A stretch of 64,000 nucleotides of DNA from Pseudomonas sp. 7SR1 (GCF_900156465.1 NZ_LT707064.1:2636501-2700500); one strand, 5' to 3'. Shown: positions 1 to 8,644, counted from the first letter of the stretch. Notes: a model not told the origin generated them from the sequence alone. Translations and numbers: made by a program.

Positions 1-135
1 TGTCGGCATAGCGGCCAGGAGTGGCGGGGCAAGGTCAGTTGCGCCCCAGGTACCCATGGCCAGGATCGCCATGTCCGAATCTTCGCAATTCATTCGCAAC
101 ACTGCGGATGCATGCAGCCTGGCCTCAAGAGTCAT
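1..135 (-). CDS. possible 5' end of an unidentified gene, cut by the window edge
   Basis: On the minus strand an ATG at 135 opens 45 codons without a stop to the window edge. The predicted start is MTLEARLHASAVLRMNCEDS and I do not recognise it. The third-position GC is about 60 percent, lower than the roughly 80 percent of neighbouring genes, and the Shine-Dalgarno match upstream is weak. It could be the start of a real leftward gene or chance open frame in GC-rich DNA. Confidence 0.25.
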   Translation of the reverse strand, partial: MTLEARLHASAVLRMNCEDSDMAILAMGTWGATDLAPPLLAAMPT

Positions 136-696
136 ATGAACTCATTTAAGCGCCGGGCAGGCAATTCGACTTATGGCCGAGACATCCACTCGTGCAACCA
201 AATCCGTAGCGGACAGGCTTCAGGCGCCAGTTCTTGAGCGATATCCGGTCCTGTGTCGTTGGGCTATTCCAGACGCTGATGGTGCTTGTTCAGACGCAAA
301 ACTCTTCATTTGCTCGCCACACTCTCGTGAAGTTGTGAAAACCCGTTTTTTCACGCTCTTTTGAAGACGTGAACCTCAAAAAAGGGCTGTCCCAGCCTGG
401 CACCGTGCCCGGATCGGTTGCCCCCATGGAGTACATGACAGGCAAAACGGGCAGACAGCTCAGTGACCGAGCGTAATGACAGCTCTGCAGATTCGCGAAA
501 AGTGGTGATTGGCCCGGAAACAGCAGGCGCGCCAGCTTCACTCGATCTGTGTGGGCGGCTCTCTGTGGGCGATGCTGGGTGCCGATGACCATGCATCAGC
601 GGTGTTGCGAGGCCCGATCAGGAGACGTCCTTATAATCGGGGGGAGATTGTAACGAAGAAACGCAGGGAAATGGTCGTGTTTAATGACTTTTATTA
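136..696. other. gene-poor stretch, no supported gene
   Basis: Several short frames cross this region on both strands, but none has a convincing ribosome binding site, codon bias or recognisable product. A small inverted repeat (GTGAAAA/TTTTCAC with a T-run) lies at 335-354 and may end a transcript. A good -10 hexamer TATAAT lies at 632-637 on the plus strand without a -35 at normal distance. A small RNA cannot be excluded, but I see no known family. Confidence 0.4.
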
Positions 697-714
697 GCCA
701 TCTGGTCAGATGGC
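697..714 (-). terminator. perfect 8-bp inverted repeat at the end of a minus-strand gene
   Basis: GCCATCTG is separated by two bases from its exact complement CAGATGGC. It overlaps the TGA stop (706-708) of the small minus-strand gene, so it is probably that gene's terminator hairpin. On that strand it is followed only by TAATAAAAG, a poor U-tract, so a GntR-type operator (TGGTCAGA core) is a possible alternative. Confidence 0.45.
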
Positions 715-939
715 CAACAATTGACGGTTGCGAGCGCGGGCACGAAGCGGTTGTACGCGGGCGCTGGCGGGCAAGGGCTGGTTCAGCCAGCTGAGCCGGA
801 TCTCTTCGATTTCCACCCAACCTTCGCCCATGGGTTGCAGGCTGCATTGCTTGAACGCCTGGCAGCGACCGTCGCGGTCCAGCAGGGCGAAACTGCGGTG
901 ATGGGGGCGAGGGGTAAACAGGGAGATAAGGAGGCGCAT
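706..939 (-). CDS. small conserved hypothetical protein
   Basis: A 77-residue basic protein beginning MRLLISLFTPRPHHRSFALL and ending in an Arg-rich tail. Its start resembles short proteins I remember from other pseudomonads, but I know of no function. The N-terminal 10 residues are hydrophobic but too short for a membrane segment. The ATG at 939 is preferred because it gives the Pseudomonas-like N-terminus. The frame stays open upstream to 1014, and the ribosome binding site is weak. It is divergent from the yajG-like lipoprotein gene and ends in an inverted repeat at 697-714. Confidence 0.55.
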   Translation of the reverse strand: MRLLISLFTPRPHHRSFALLDRDGRCQAFKQCSLQPMGEGWVEIEEIRLSWLNQPLPASARVQPLRARARNRQLLAI

Positions 940-1137
940 GATCGTTACCGTGTCGGGATGCTTGGGAACAGCCTGGCATTGGGTCATGACATGCCGGTGT
1001 AAGGACCGTGACAATGGAGTGACAGGAACCGAGATAGCCGGTTCATGTCAGATATTTCAGCATTCATCGGCTGGTTCGCCGCGGTGGCGCACCGCTATAC
1101 TGCGGGCTTGTCAGTGCCCGATTCTGGAGAGAAGAGC

Positions 1138-1722
1138 ATGTTGCAACGCCTGTTGTTCGGTTTGATCGCTGTGACCAGTCTGACCCTCGTCGGCTGCGCC
1201 CACAGCCCGCAACAACTTAACCCTGAACCCAGGCTCAACGCCCAGCTGGCGCCAGTCGGACGTGGCCAGCCAGTAGTCGTGCGTGTGGTGGACGGTCGTC
1301 CCTCGCCAACCCTCGGTACCCGTGGCGGACTGTACCCGGAAACCAGCGTGATCACCGTGCAGGGGGCGCAGATCCTGCCCAAGCTGCAGGCCCAGGCCGA
1401 AGCCGCTGTACGTTTGCTGGGCTTCACCCCGACCGCGAACGCGATGAATGCACCGCAACTGACCGTGACCCTGGCCGAGCTCAAGTATCAGTCGCCCAAG
1501 GAAGGCATGTACGTGACGGAAGCCACCATCGGCGCGACGTTCCGCTCCGATGTGCAGAACGCCAACCGTCGCTACAGCGGTCGGTATGGCGCTTCGCTGG
1601 ACCAGCGTTTCGGCATGGCGCCCAACCAGGACACCAACACCAAGCTGGTCGGCGACGTGTTGAGCGATGCCCTGACCCGGCTGTTCAAGGATCCGACCAT
1701 TGGCCAGGTGCTGGCTGAGTAA
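1138..1722 (+). CDS. YajG-family lipoprotein
   Basis: A 194-residue exported lipoprotein. Residues 1-19 form a signal peptide ending in a lipobox (LTLVGC, Cys about 19), followed by a C-terminal domain typical of YajG-like outer-membrane lipoproteins: VVVRVVDGR near residue 45, then alternating beta and alternating Ala-rich helix to the end. Its role is unknown in the family. The ATG at 1138 is chosen because GGAGAG lies just upstream and because the longer frame would bury the signal peptide. A -10 hexamer TATACT at 1096-1101 fits a promoter, with only a weak -35. A REP pair follows the stop and may act as the transcript end, as a T-run comes right after it. Confidence 0.85.
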   Translation: MLQRLLFGLIAVTSLTLVGCAHSPQQLNPEPRLNAQLAPVGRGQPVVVRVVDGRPSPTLGTRGGLYPETSVITVQGAQILPKLQAQAEAAVRLLGFTPTANAMNAPQLTVTLAELKYQSPKEGMYVTEATIGATFRSDVQNANRRYSGRYGASLDQRFGMAPNQDTNTKLVGDVLSDALTRLFKDPTIGQVLAE

Positions 1723-1742
1723 GCATTAAGTCCTGTAATCCT

Positions 1743-1832
1743 TGTGGGAGCGAGCTGGCTCGCGATAGCGGTGGATCGGCCAACATCGAGGGGGCTGACA
1801 CTCGTCTATCGCGAGCCAGCTCGCTCCCACAG
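1743..1832. repeat. REP doublet
   Basis: Two inverted copies of the Pseudomonas REP (TGTGGGAGCGAGCTGGCTCG and its complement) flank about 40 bases. This is the common BIME-like arrangement. A run of T follows at 1833, so in RNA the pair would resemble a terminator for the upstream lipoprotein gene. Confidence 0.85.
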
Positions 1833-1837
1833 TTTTT

Positions 1838-2044
1838 TCAGGCGGCCTGGGAATAGAATTCCAGCACGCTGATCCCGGTCAGCAGGTCTGTCTCAGGCAA
1901 GTCGGCATGCTGGTGGCCGCCCAGGGCGCAATACACCAGCCAATGGCGGTCCTGCACATTGAAGGACAGGCTGTCGACGAGGTTCTGTTGTTCGTCGCTC
2001 GGGCTGATGAGGTAGAGGCGATCCTGGTTTTCGGCGTGCAGCAT
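1838..2044 (-). CDS. conserved hypothetical protein, start uncertain
   Basis: An acidic 68-residue protein (MLHAENQDRLYLISPSDEQQ...) with no signal peptide, membrane segment or known motif. I do not know its function. The sequence looks like a real protein (regular hydrophobic spacing, Pseudomonas codon use). The same frame continues open for at least 25 codons upstream of the ATG without another ATG, GTG or TTG close by, and there is no good Shine-Dalgarno before the ATG, so the true start may differ. It faces the YajG-like gene tail to tail across a REP doublet. Confidence 0.5.
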   Translation of the reverse strand: MLHAENQDRLYLISPSDEQQNLVDSLSFNVQDRHWLVYCALGGHQHADLPETDLLTGISVLEFYSQAA

Positions 2045-2393
2045 GACGGGTTCCGTGCAGGTTTGGAGGGCGACAGAGTGGCCTATCCAGATGACGAAAC
2101 CGTGACGCGAAGAATTACGATGGATCGCGGCCTTTCTGCCGTGGCGAAGGGATCGATTCCCGCTCGAGTGCGTGGCACTCGCAGGCGCTTGGGCCCGGCA
2201 GGAAGCCCGGGGCTGCTTCGCAGCCGGCGGGGATCAATCCCTCTGCCACAAAGTCGCTACGCCAGCATCCGAAGCACCGAACAGATCGTTACTGGTCGGA
2301 AAAAATGCGGCAGTGCGCCGGCCTTTCGGTAGAATCCGCGCCCTGTTCGCTGTCGCGGGCCGCGTCCTGTCCGTTTTTTCCTTGAGGTTTGTG
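2045..2393. other. intergenic stretch with one REP-like repeat
   Basis: No gene is supported here. The main feature is the imperfect inverted repeat at 2141-2250. The last 50 bases are T-rich and precede the small membrane protein gene. Confidence 0.5.
2141..2250. repeat. REP-like imperfect inverted repeat, second family
   Basis: Outer arms GTGGCGAAGGGATCGATTCC and GGGATCAATCCCTCTGCCAC are complementary with a few mismatches and enclose a region with further internal pairing (GGGCTGCTTCGCAGCC). This is the GTGGCGAGGG class of fluorescens-group repeats, different from the GTGGGAGCGAGC class. Confidence 0.6.
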
Positions 2394-2678
2394 ATGTCGC
2401 TGCATCTGTTTTCGCTGTTCGCCGCCCACCCTGCCAAACTGATCAACCTGCTGGCCTTGTTGTTTGCCTGCCCTGGAGGTTGGTTGCTGCACGCCACTCG
2501 TCGTCGCGAGCTGCGGGCGCGGGCCAGCCTGCAAGCGCGCAGTGGCAACGGCGAGGAGCGCTTCGAAGCACTGCTGGACCTGGCCACCCAGCGCATGAAC
2601 CGATTCTTCTATCGGTTCGGTTTTGCCTGCCTGGCGCTGGCGTTGCTGGTGTCGTGGATCAGTACGCAGGTTCACTGA
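2394..2678 (+). CDS. small putative membrane protein
   Basis: A 94-residue protein with two hydrophobic segments, about residues 14-32 and 72-90, separated by a basic and polar loop (RRRELRARASLQ). This suggests a two-pass inner-membrane protein. No family is recognised. The ATG at 2394 follows TTGAGGTTTGTG, an acceptable ribosome binding site. Its neighbours are unrelated genes and REP-like repeats, so context gives no function. Confidence 0.6.
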   Translation: MSLHLFSLFAAHPAKLINLLALLFACPGGWLLHATRRRELRARASLQARSGNGEERFEALLDLATQRMNRFFYRFGFACLALALLVSWISTQVH

Positions 2679-2717
2679 AAAACGCGAAATGGCGGCTTGC
2701 ACCGCCGGTCACGGATG

Positions 2718-2866
2718 TTTTTGTGGCGAGGAGATTGATCCCCGCTGGGCTGCAAAGCAGCCCTTCGAACCCAATAGATCAGCCTTGATCTACAGCCATT
2801 TTGCGGTGGCTGCGCAACCGAGCGGGACGGTGCGACGTTTCGCCAAACCCCTCGCCAGATATCCTT
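2718..2866. repeat. degenerate REP-like repeat
   Basis: TTTGTGGCGAGGAGATTGATCCCCGCTGGGC, cut here into its parts (GTGGCGAGGAG, ATCCCCGCTGGG), is followed by the GGGCTGCAAAGCAGCCC hairpin. A weaker complementary arm near 2840-2866 (GCGACGTTTCGCCAAACCCC) is poorly matched. It looks like an eroded member of the GTGGCGAGGG repeat family. Confidence 0.4.
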
Positions 2867-2886
2867 GTATCGGCAGCTAGGCGGCG

Positions 2887-4050
2887 TTACAACGGCAACC
2901 CCGCCTTGACCCGATACTGATTACGCACCGGCGTCGCGTATTGCAATACCAGGAACGGCCGGTATTCTGCCGGGCAAGCGTCCAGCCGGCGTTGCCATTC
3001 CTCCTCGGCCTTGGCCAGCTCTTCGGCACCGAACATCTGCGCCGCCCTGGGAACCTGCAATTGCGGGTCCGCGTCGGCCCATTGGGCGTAGGCCAGGTAG
3101 TGCACCGGGAACAGGCGATAACCGCCGAGAATCTGCCGGTCCATTTCCTGGGCCAGTTGCTTGGTGTCCTCGAACAGCTCGGTGATCGGCGCGGCGAAGT
3201 TCACATGGACCCGGCCCTTGTAGCCGGTGATGCCCTTGGCGATGCTCACGTCATCCTCGCCCGGTGCCTTGGTGTAGCTGCCGGTGGTGGCGCGGATATA
3301 CAGCTCGCGGGCCTTGGCCTGGTCGCACGGGTCGTATTCATAGCTGATCGACACCGGCGTGAGGTTCAGCGACTGGATCACCTCGCCGAACGGTTCGTCC
3401 TTGCGGCTCATGTGGAACATCTTGAGGATCGCCGACTCGGTACGGTCGTCGCCGTCCTTGGCCCGGCCTTCGGCCTGGGCGATCCAGATCGAAGCGCAGT
3501 CGTGCCGGATCGAGTGGTTGATGTACGCCGAGAGCAACTGATAGGCCGCCAGTTTCTCCTTCCGCCCGGTGAGGGAGCGGTGCACGATGAAACTCTTGTT
3601 CAGGCGCATCAGGTCGCTGACGAAGGGTTTCTGCAGCAAGTTGTCGCCGATGGCGATGCGCGGGGTCGGCAGGCCGGCGTGGTACACGGCGTAGTTGACG
3701 AAGGCCGGGTCCATCACGATATCGCGATGATTGGCGATGAACAGGTAGGCGCTGCCGGACTTGAACTGCTCCACCCCGGTATAGGTCACGCCGTCGGTGG
3801 CGCGCTCGATGGTGTGGTCGACGTAGAACTCCACTTTGTCCTGCAAGGTGGCGACCGACGTCACGTCGGCGAACTCACGGCGCAATCTTTGCGCTATAAG
3901 AGGTTTGAGCAGCCAGCCGAAGGCTCCGGCCAGGCGCGGAAAGCGGAAGTGGGTGAGGATATCTAGAAACGCCTTGTCACCGAGCAGCCGAGCCAGTACC
4001 GCTGGGACTTCGCTGTCGTTGTAAGGTCGGATGGCATCGAATTCGCCCAT
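2887..4050 (-). CDS. PlsC-type glycerolipid acyltransferase
   Basis: A 387-residue predicted 1-acyl-glycerol-3-phosphate or related acyltransferase, transferring an acyl group to a phospholipid precursor at the inner membrane. The acyltransferase core begins near residue 105 with NHRDIVMD. The catalytic His and the Asp are separated by five residues instead of the usual four, which I recall as normal for this subfamily. IAIGDNLLQKPF and NKSFIVHRS supply the next conserved blocks, and WIAQAEGRAKDG resembles the substrate-binding motif III. I chose the ATG at 4050 because GAGAG is well spaced from it. An ATG one codon upstream (4053) is almost too close. The gene is divergent from the CPXCG protein gene. 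Confidence 0.75.
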   Translation of the reverse strand: MGEFDAIRPYNDSEVPAVLARLLGDKAFLDILTHFRFPRLAGAFGWLLKPLIAQRLRREFADVTSVATLQDKVEFYVDHTIERATDGVTYTGVEQFKSGSAYLFIANHRDIVMDPAFVNYAVYHAGLPTPRIAIGDNLLQKPFVSDLMRLNKSFIVHRSLTGRKEKLAAYQLLSAYINHSIRHDCASIWIAQAEGRAKDGDDRTESAILKMFHMSRKDEPFGEVIQSLNLTPVSISYEYDPCDQAKARELYIRATTGSYTKAPGEDDVSIAKGITGYKGRVHVNFAAPITELFEDTKQLAQEMDRQILGGYRLFPVHYLAYAQWADADPQLQVPRAAQMFGAEELAKAEEEWQRRLDACPAEYRPFLVLQYATPVRNQYRVKAGLPL

Positions 4051-4193
4051 CATGCTCTCTTGTTGGAAACGGCTAGGGTAAGTTAAGGGTTCGATCAAAA
4101 AACCGACAGGGCACGGCCTGGAAGATAAGCCAGACGAAAATAGCCCTGCAAATAGACCGGCGATTATACGCACAAGTCACCTGGGAGACCGCG

Positions 4194-4376
4194 ATGCTGG
4201 AAACCGAGCGCTACGAATGTCCTTATTGCGGTGAACCGGCTGAAGCGGTTCTGGACCTGTCCGGTGGCGACCAGACCTATATCGAGGACTGTCCGGTGTG
4301 TTGCCGCCCGATCTATTTCATCCTGCAAACCGATGGCCATGAATGGTTGCTCGAGGTTCACAGCGAGAACGAATGA
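4194..4376 (+). CDS. CPXCG motif cysteine-rich protein
   Basis: A 60-residue protein with two Cys pairs, CPYC at residues 9-12 and CPVC at 33-36, which probably form a small zinc-binding knuckle. It belongs to the CPXCG-motif family of small proteobacterial proteins with unknown function. GGGAGACCGCG precedes the ATG. Its stop overlaps an alternative start of the next gene, so the two are probably cotranscribed. Confidence 0.8.
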   Translation: MLETERYECPYCGEPAEAVLDLSGGDQTYIEDCPVCCRPIYFILQTDGHEWLLEVHSENE

Positions 4377-4387
4377 CGGGGGCGTCC

Positions 4388-4648
4388 ATGCAGCGAATCT
4401 ACGAACTGGAAAACCTGATGGAAGGCGAGCTGCTGCAAGGCATGCTCGCCAGCGAAGGCATCACCGCGCACCTGGTGGGCCGCGACCTCGTGGGCGGTGC
4501 CGGCGAGTTGCCGATGCAGGGGCTGCTGGGGCTGGCGGTGGAGGATGAGCAGGCCCAGTACGCCCGCGAGCTGATCGCCGCGTACAATGTCGCGCTGCCG
4601 TTGCCCGGCGATGAACCGGACAGCTATCCCGGTACCCTGGTCTGTTAG
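4388..4648 (+). CDS. DUF2007 putative signal-transducing protein
   Basis: An 86-residue protein matching the DUF2007 pattern: an initial MQRIYELENLMEG strand-helix, a middle helix, and a strand containing LLGLAVEDEQAQYARELI. The fold is a small ferredoxin-like alpha/beta domain resembling PII-type proteins, and its role is unknown. The start at 4388 is preferred because family members begin with this motif. An in-frame ATG at 4373 overlaps the stop of the CPXCG gene (ATGA) and would add five residues. The tight spacing indicates one transcript with the CPXCG gene. Confidence 0.75.
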   Translation: MQRIYELENLMEGELLQGMLASEGITAHLVGRDLVGGAGELPMQGLLGLAVEDEQAQYARELIAAYNVALPLPGDEPDSYPGTLVC

Positions 4649-4683
4649 GCTGACGGCCGTTCAATCGAGAGTCCTGTTGCCCC

Positions 4684-5307
4684 ATGTGTGGACGTTATGC
4701 CCTGTTTCGCTGGAATCCCGCTTTCGCGGCCCTGCCTGGCTTTCCCGCCGACCAGAAGGCCCAATGGAATATTTCGCCCAACGATTCGGTGCTGATGCTG
4801 CGGGCCGGCGCCGAAGGCCAGCGCGAACTGGCCCGGGCTCGCTGGGGGCTGACCCCGGCGTGGCTGACGGACCTGTCGCGTACACCGGCCCATGCCCGGG
4901 CCGAAACCGTGGCCGAGCAACCGATGTTCCGCGAAGCCCTGCGCCTGCGTCGCTGCCTGTTGCCGGCCAACGGCTTCTACGAATGGCGTGGCGGCACGCG
5001 CAAGCGACCCTACTGGCTGACGCCGGGGGAGGGTTCGTCACTGTTTTTTGCCGCGATCTGGGAAGCCTATCCGGTGCAGGAGCAGGTGTGGTTGAGCACG
5101 GCGGTCATCACCCTGCCGGCGGCGGGCCAGCGCCGGCCGTTGATCCTGGATGAAGAAGGGCAGCGGCTGTGGCTCGATCCCCAGACGCCGTTGCATGCCT
5201 TGCAAGGGTTGCTGGCGAGCGAGCCGGCGCCATTGCGCGAGCGGGTGCTGGCCAACCTGGTCAACGATCCGAAACTCAACGGGCCGGAGTGCCTGACTCC
5301 GGCGTGA
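4684..5307 (+). CDS. SRAP-family (YedK-like) protein with altered active site
   Basis: A 207-residue SOS response-associated peptidase (SRAP) domain protein. SRAP proteins use Cys2, freed after removal of Met1, to crosslink to abasic sites in single-stranded DNA. Here Cys2 (MCGRYALF) and the conserved Glu (GFYEW, Glu100) are present. The Asn of the family motif NAR-ET is replaced by His (HARAET, His70), and the His of the family motif HDRRP is absent (AGQRRP near residue 148). These are the residues known in E. coli YedK as Asn75 and His160. I recall similar sequences in other pseudomonads, so this may be a stable divergent branch. It stands alone between the DUF2007 gene and a convergent chemoreceptor. 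Confidence 0.8.
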   Translation: MCGRYALFRWNPAFAALPGFPADQKAQWNISPNDSVLMLRAGAEGQRELARARWGLTPAWLTDLSRTPAHARAETVAEQPMFREALRLRRCLLPANGFYEWRGGTRKRPYWLTPGEGSSLFFAAIWEAYPVQEQVWLSTAVITLPAAGQRRPLILDEEGQRLWLDPQTPLHALQGLLASEPAPLRERVLANLVNDPKLNGPECLTPA

Positions 5308-5325
5308 GTGTCGCGGTGCCCATGC

Positions 5326-5360
5326 GGGCCTCATCGCGAGCCTGCTTGCGATGAGGCCCC
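5326..5360. terminator. bidirectional terminator-like hairpin with REP core
   Basis: GGGCCTCATCGC pairs with GCGATGAGGCCCC around a short loop between two convergent genes. The loop side holds REP-like GCGAGCCTGCTTGC. There is no clear T-run, so its efficiency as an intrinsic terminator is unsure. Confidence 0.6.
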
Positions 5361-5364
5361 GGGG

Positions 5365-7503
5365 TCAGACCCTGAACTGATTGATCAAGCGCCGCTGCTG
5401 CTCTGCCAGTTTGGTCAGGCCGGCACTGGCCGCGCTGGACTCGTCCGCGCCGCCCGCCACTTCGTTCGCCACTTGCCCGATGTTGATGACGTTGCGGTTG
5501 ATGTCATCGGCCACGGCACTCTGTTCCTCGGCGGCGCTGGCGATCTGGGTGTTCATGTCATTGATCACCGACACGGCCTGGGTGATGGTTTCCAGGGCCT
5601 GGGCGGCCTTTGCGGCATGCTGGACACTTTCATCGGTACGGTGCTGGCTGTCTTCCATCACCCGCACCACATCCCGGGTGCCCTGTTGCAGTTGCTGGAT
5701 CATCGACTGGATTTCTTCCGTGGCTTGCTGGGTCTTCTGCGCCAGGTTGCGCACTTCATCGGCCACCACCGCAAAACCACGGCCCTGTTCACCGGCCCGG
5801 GCGGCTTCGATGGCTGCGTTGAGGGCCAGCAGGTTGGTCTGCTCGGCGATCCCGCGGATGGCAGTGAGAATCGCGTTGATGTTCTCGCTGTCCTTGGCCA
5901 GGTTTTGCACGACGCCTACCGCCCTGCCGATTTCCTGGGCCAGGGCGCCGATGGACGTGGAGGTGTCCTGCACGATCCGCATGCCCTGGCTGGCGGCCTG
6001 ATCGGCATGACTGGCGGCCTGGGCCGCCTGGGTCGCGTTGCGCGCCACATCCTGGGCAGTGGCGGTCATTTCGTGCACGGCGGTGGCGACCTGATCGATC
6101 TCCGCCATCTGCTTGTGCACGCCCTGGTTGGTACGTATGGCGATATCGGCGGTGTGCTCCGACGAGTCGCTGACGCTCTGCACGGATATCACCACCTGGC
6201 TGATCATCCCCTGCAATTTGCTCAGGAACGTGTTGAACCCCTTGGCGATAGCCCCCAGCTCATCGGCGCGGTCGCTGACCAGGCGCCGAGTCAGGTCGCC
6301 TTCACCCTGGGCGATGTCATCGAGCATGGCCACCATCTGCTTGAGTGGCCGGGCGATGCCATGGCCCACCAGCCAGATCACCAGCAGGCCAATACCGGCG
6401 ATCACCAGGCCCACCACGGTCATGCCGAGGATGTCGGACTGGCGCTGATCGTCCAGGTCATTCTGCAAGGCTTGCAGATCGGCCATTACCGCGTTCAGCG
6501 GCAGTTGCAGCATCAGCGTCCAGCGGGCGTTGGTTTCGCCGATGCCGAATGGCATGTACACCTCGATATGCCCATGTGCTTGATCGATGTCGTAGCGCAC
6601 TTCGCCGATGCTGAGGCGGGTCAGGTTATCCAGTTCGTTGGCGTCCAGCAGGTCACTGCCTTTTTCCCCCAGCTTGCTCGGGTCCTTGGTAAAGGCCACC
6701 AGGCGGTTGTTGGTGGACAGCAAGGCCATTTCCCCGGCTCCGTCGTACAGCTTGGCGTCGGCGGCCACGAGCATGTCCTGGATGAAGTTCACCGACAGGT
6801 CCGCCCCGGCGATGCCCTGGAATGCGCCGTTGATCATGATCGGTTCGATGAACGAGGCGAGCATGGTCATGGTGTCGCCGACGCGGTACGGCGCCGGGTC
6901 GATCACGCAGGCTTTCTTGCTGTCCTGGGAGCACAGGTAATATTCGCTGGCGCGAATGCCGGTGGAGAGCATTTTCTGGTCGGCCACGTCGGCAAGTTTT
7001 TCCAGGCCCAGGGTACCGTCCTGGTTGCGGAACCACCAGGGCAGGAAGCGCCCGTTGGTTTCCATGCCCAGGACCTGGCTGTTCACGTAACTGGCGTCGT
7101 CGTGGTCGATGGCGTTGGGCTCCCAGGCGATGTAGGCGCCAAGGACTTTCGGGTTGCGCACCACGGTTTCACGCAGCAGGTTGATCAACTGCTCGCGTGG
7201 CACTTTCAATTGCGGGCTGCCATCCGTGCCGGCCATGCCCATGAGGGCGTTGGTTGTGGCCAGGCCCTTGGCGAGGGACAGCGGCGCCTCCAGTTCCCGC
7301 TGGATCAGGCTGGCCTGGGTGCGGGCCAGGGCGCTGAGGCGTTGCTCGATCTGTTGCTTGAATTGCGCCTTGGTTCGCTCTTGCACCATCTCCTGGGTGC
7401 GCGCACCGGCGAACAGCGCGTACAGCACCAGGGCACCGACCACGCTGAGGACGATGGCGCCCGCCAGGGCGGCCACGGAAAACTGGATAGATCTGAACTT
7501 CAT
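5365..7503 (-). CDS. methyl-accepting chemotaxis protein with a dCache-like sensor
   Basis: A 712-residue transmembrane chemoreceptor that would relay periplasmic ligand binding to CheA/CheW. TM1 covers about residues 8-32, a large periplasmic domain of dCache size about 35-345, TM2 about 358-380, then HAMP and a long coiled-coil signalling domain with the conserved hairpin tip ([19 protein letters not shown] near residue 600). The sensor contains FLPWWFRN and two Cys (CSQDSKKAC), not the classic amino-acid-binding pattern, so the ligand is unknown. There is no C-terminal CheR-docking pentapeptide. The ATG at 7503 starts directly before the TM1 sequence. The longer open frame would add 58 non-hydrophobic residues. 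Confidence 0.88.
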   Translation of the reverse strand: MKFRSIQFSVAALAGAIVLSVVGALVLYALFAGARTQEMVQERTKAQFKQQIEQRLSALARTQASLIQRELEAPLSLAKGLATTNALMGMAGTDGSPQLKVPREQLINLLRETVVRNPKVLGAYIAWEPNAIDHDDASYVNSQVLGMETNGRFLPWWFRNQDGTLGLEKLADVADQKMLSTGIRASEYYLCSQDSKKACVIDPAPYRVGDTMTMLASFIEPIMINGAFQGIAGADLSVNFIQDMLVAADAKLYDGAGEMALLSTNNRLVAFTKDPSKLGEKGSDLLDANELDNLTRLSIGEVRYDIDQAHGHIEVYMPFGIGETNARWTLMLQLPLNAVMADLQALQNDLDDQRQSDILGMTVVGLVIAGIGLLVIWLVGHGIARPLKQMVAMLDDIAQGEGDLTRRLVSDRADELGAIAKGFNTFLSKLQGMISQVVISVQSVSDSSEHTADIAIRTNQGVHKQMAEIDQVATAVHEMTATAQDVARNATQAAQAASHADQAASQGMRIVQDTSTSIGALAQEIGRAVGVVQNLAKDSENINAILTAIRGIAEQTNLLALNAAIEAARAGEQGRGFAVVADEVRNLAQKTQQATEEIQSMIQQLQQGTRDVVRVMEDSQHRTDESVQHAAKAAQALETITQAVSVINDMNTQIASAAEEQSAVADDINRNVINIGQVANEVAGGADESSAASAGLTKLAEQQRRLINQFRV

Positions 7504-7719
7504 AAAGACTCCGGACGTGTAAATGACGCCTGGACGCTGTATCGGCGTTTGCGTGGCCCTGCATGAGTGGCTGTTCGTCGGGTGACTGTTTTGGAATCGT
7601 GGGTGTCGCAAATGGACTTCGATGAGATCCGTCCGAATTAGCTGTAATCCCTCGCTGTGTATCTGGCGCAGATACAAAACCGCGCATAGGATACGCCCAC
7701 GTTTTCAGGGAGCTTCGTT

Positions 7720-8535
7720 ATGAACAAGACATTGATGGTAAGTGCACTGAGCGCGGGCCTGTTGCTTGCCGGTTGCCAGTCGGTCAACACCACCAGCGGC
7801 GGAGCCGTGGGCGTAGAGCGCAAGCAGTACATGTTCAGCATGCTGTCCAGCGCCGAGGTCAACCAGATGTACGCCCAGTCCTATCAGAAGACCATGGGCG
7901 AGGCGAGCGCCAAGGGCGTGCTGGACAAGACCAGCGCCGATGCCAAGCGCGTCCAGGTCATTGCCGACCGGCTGATTGCCCAGGCCCCGGTGTTCCGCCC
8001 GGATGCGGCGCAATGGAACTGGGAAGTGAACCTCATCAAGAGCGACGAGCTCAACGCCAACTGCGGCCCCGGCGGCAAGATCATGTTCTACACCGGGCTG
8101 ATCGACCAGTTGAAGCTGACCGACGCTGAAATCGCCGCGATCATGGGCCATGAAATCGCCCATGCCCTGCGCGAGCATGGGCGCGAAGCGATGTCCAAGG
8201 CTTATGGGATCGAGATGGCCAAGCAGGGCGCCGGTGCGTTGTTCGGCCTGGGCCAGGACAGCCTGGCATTGGCCGACACCGTGGCGAACTATGGCATGAC
8301 CTTGCCCAACAGCCGTGGCAACGAAAACGAAGCCGACCTGATCGGTCTAGAACTGGCCGCTCGCGCCGGCTACGATCCGAACGCCGCGATCACCCTGTGG
8401 AACAAGATGAGCAAGGCTTCGGAAGGTGCTCCACCGGAATTCATGAGCACCCACCCTTCGTCGAGCAGCCGGATCGCTTCGTTGCAGGCGGCGATTCCCA
8501 AGGTCATGCCGCTGTATCAGCAGGCCAGGAAATAA
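7720..8535 (+). CDS. M48-family zinc metallopeptidase lipoprotein
   Basis: A 271-residue periplasmic lipoprotein. The signal peptide ends in LLLAGC (Cys19). The HEXXH zinc motif is HEIAH at residues 144-148, and the third ligand Glu lies in NENEADLIG near residue 204. It is a compact M48C peptidase like E. coli LoiP/YcaL, which degrade misfolded or stalled outer-membrane proteins. It lacks the C-terminal TPR domain of BepA. AGGGAGC provides the ribosome binding site. It is divergent from the chemoreceptor gene and is followed by a REP doublet. Confidence 0.85.
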   Translation: MNKTLMVSALSAGLLLAGCQSVNTTSGGAVGVERKQYMFSMLSSAEVNQMYAQSYQKTMGEASAKGVLDKTSADAKRVQVIADRLIAQAPVFRPDAAQWNWEVNLIKSDELNANCGPGGKIMFYTGLIDQLKLTDAEIAAIMGHEIAHALREHGREAMSKAYGIEMAKQGAGALFGLGQDSLALADTVANYGMTLPNSRGNENEADLIGLELAARAGYDPNAAITLWNKMSKASEGAPPEFMSTHPSSSSRIASLQAAIPKVMPLYQQARK

Positions 8536-8564
8536 GCATCGTCATGCGGTGAGGCGGCTGGCCT

Positions 8565-8632
8565 CGTCGCGAGCAAGCGCGTTCCCACAATGATCTTCAG
8601 CCCCTGTGGGAGCGAGCTTGCTCGCGATGAAC
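8565..8632. repeat. REP doublet
   Basis: Inverted REP copies: TCGCGAGCAAGCGCGTTCCC and TGTGGGAGCGAGCTTGCTCG. They lie between the convergent M48 and GDT1 genes, where they may also serve as a transcript end. Confidence 0.85.
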
Positions 8633-8644
8633 GATGACGCGGTA

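Noticed and set aside
173..364. Short plus-strand frame beginning MAETSTRATKSV
   Set aside because: No ribosome binding site, no homology that I recognise, and a composition unlike Pseudomonas genes. It also overlaps a terminator-like hairpin at its end.
5308..7566. A 752-codon open frame on the plus strand opposite the chemoreceptor gene
   Set aside because: It is the antisense shadow of a GC-rich coding region. The minus strand encodes a clear chemoreceptor, and the plus frame has a His/Gly-rich composition without motifs.
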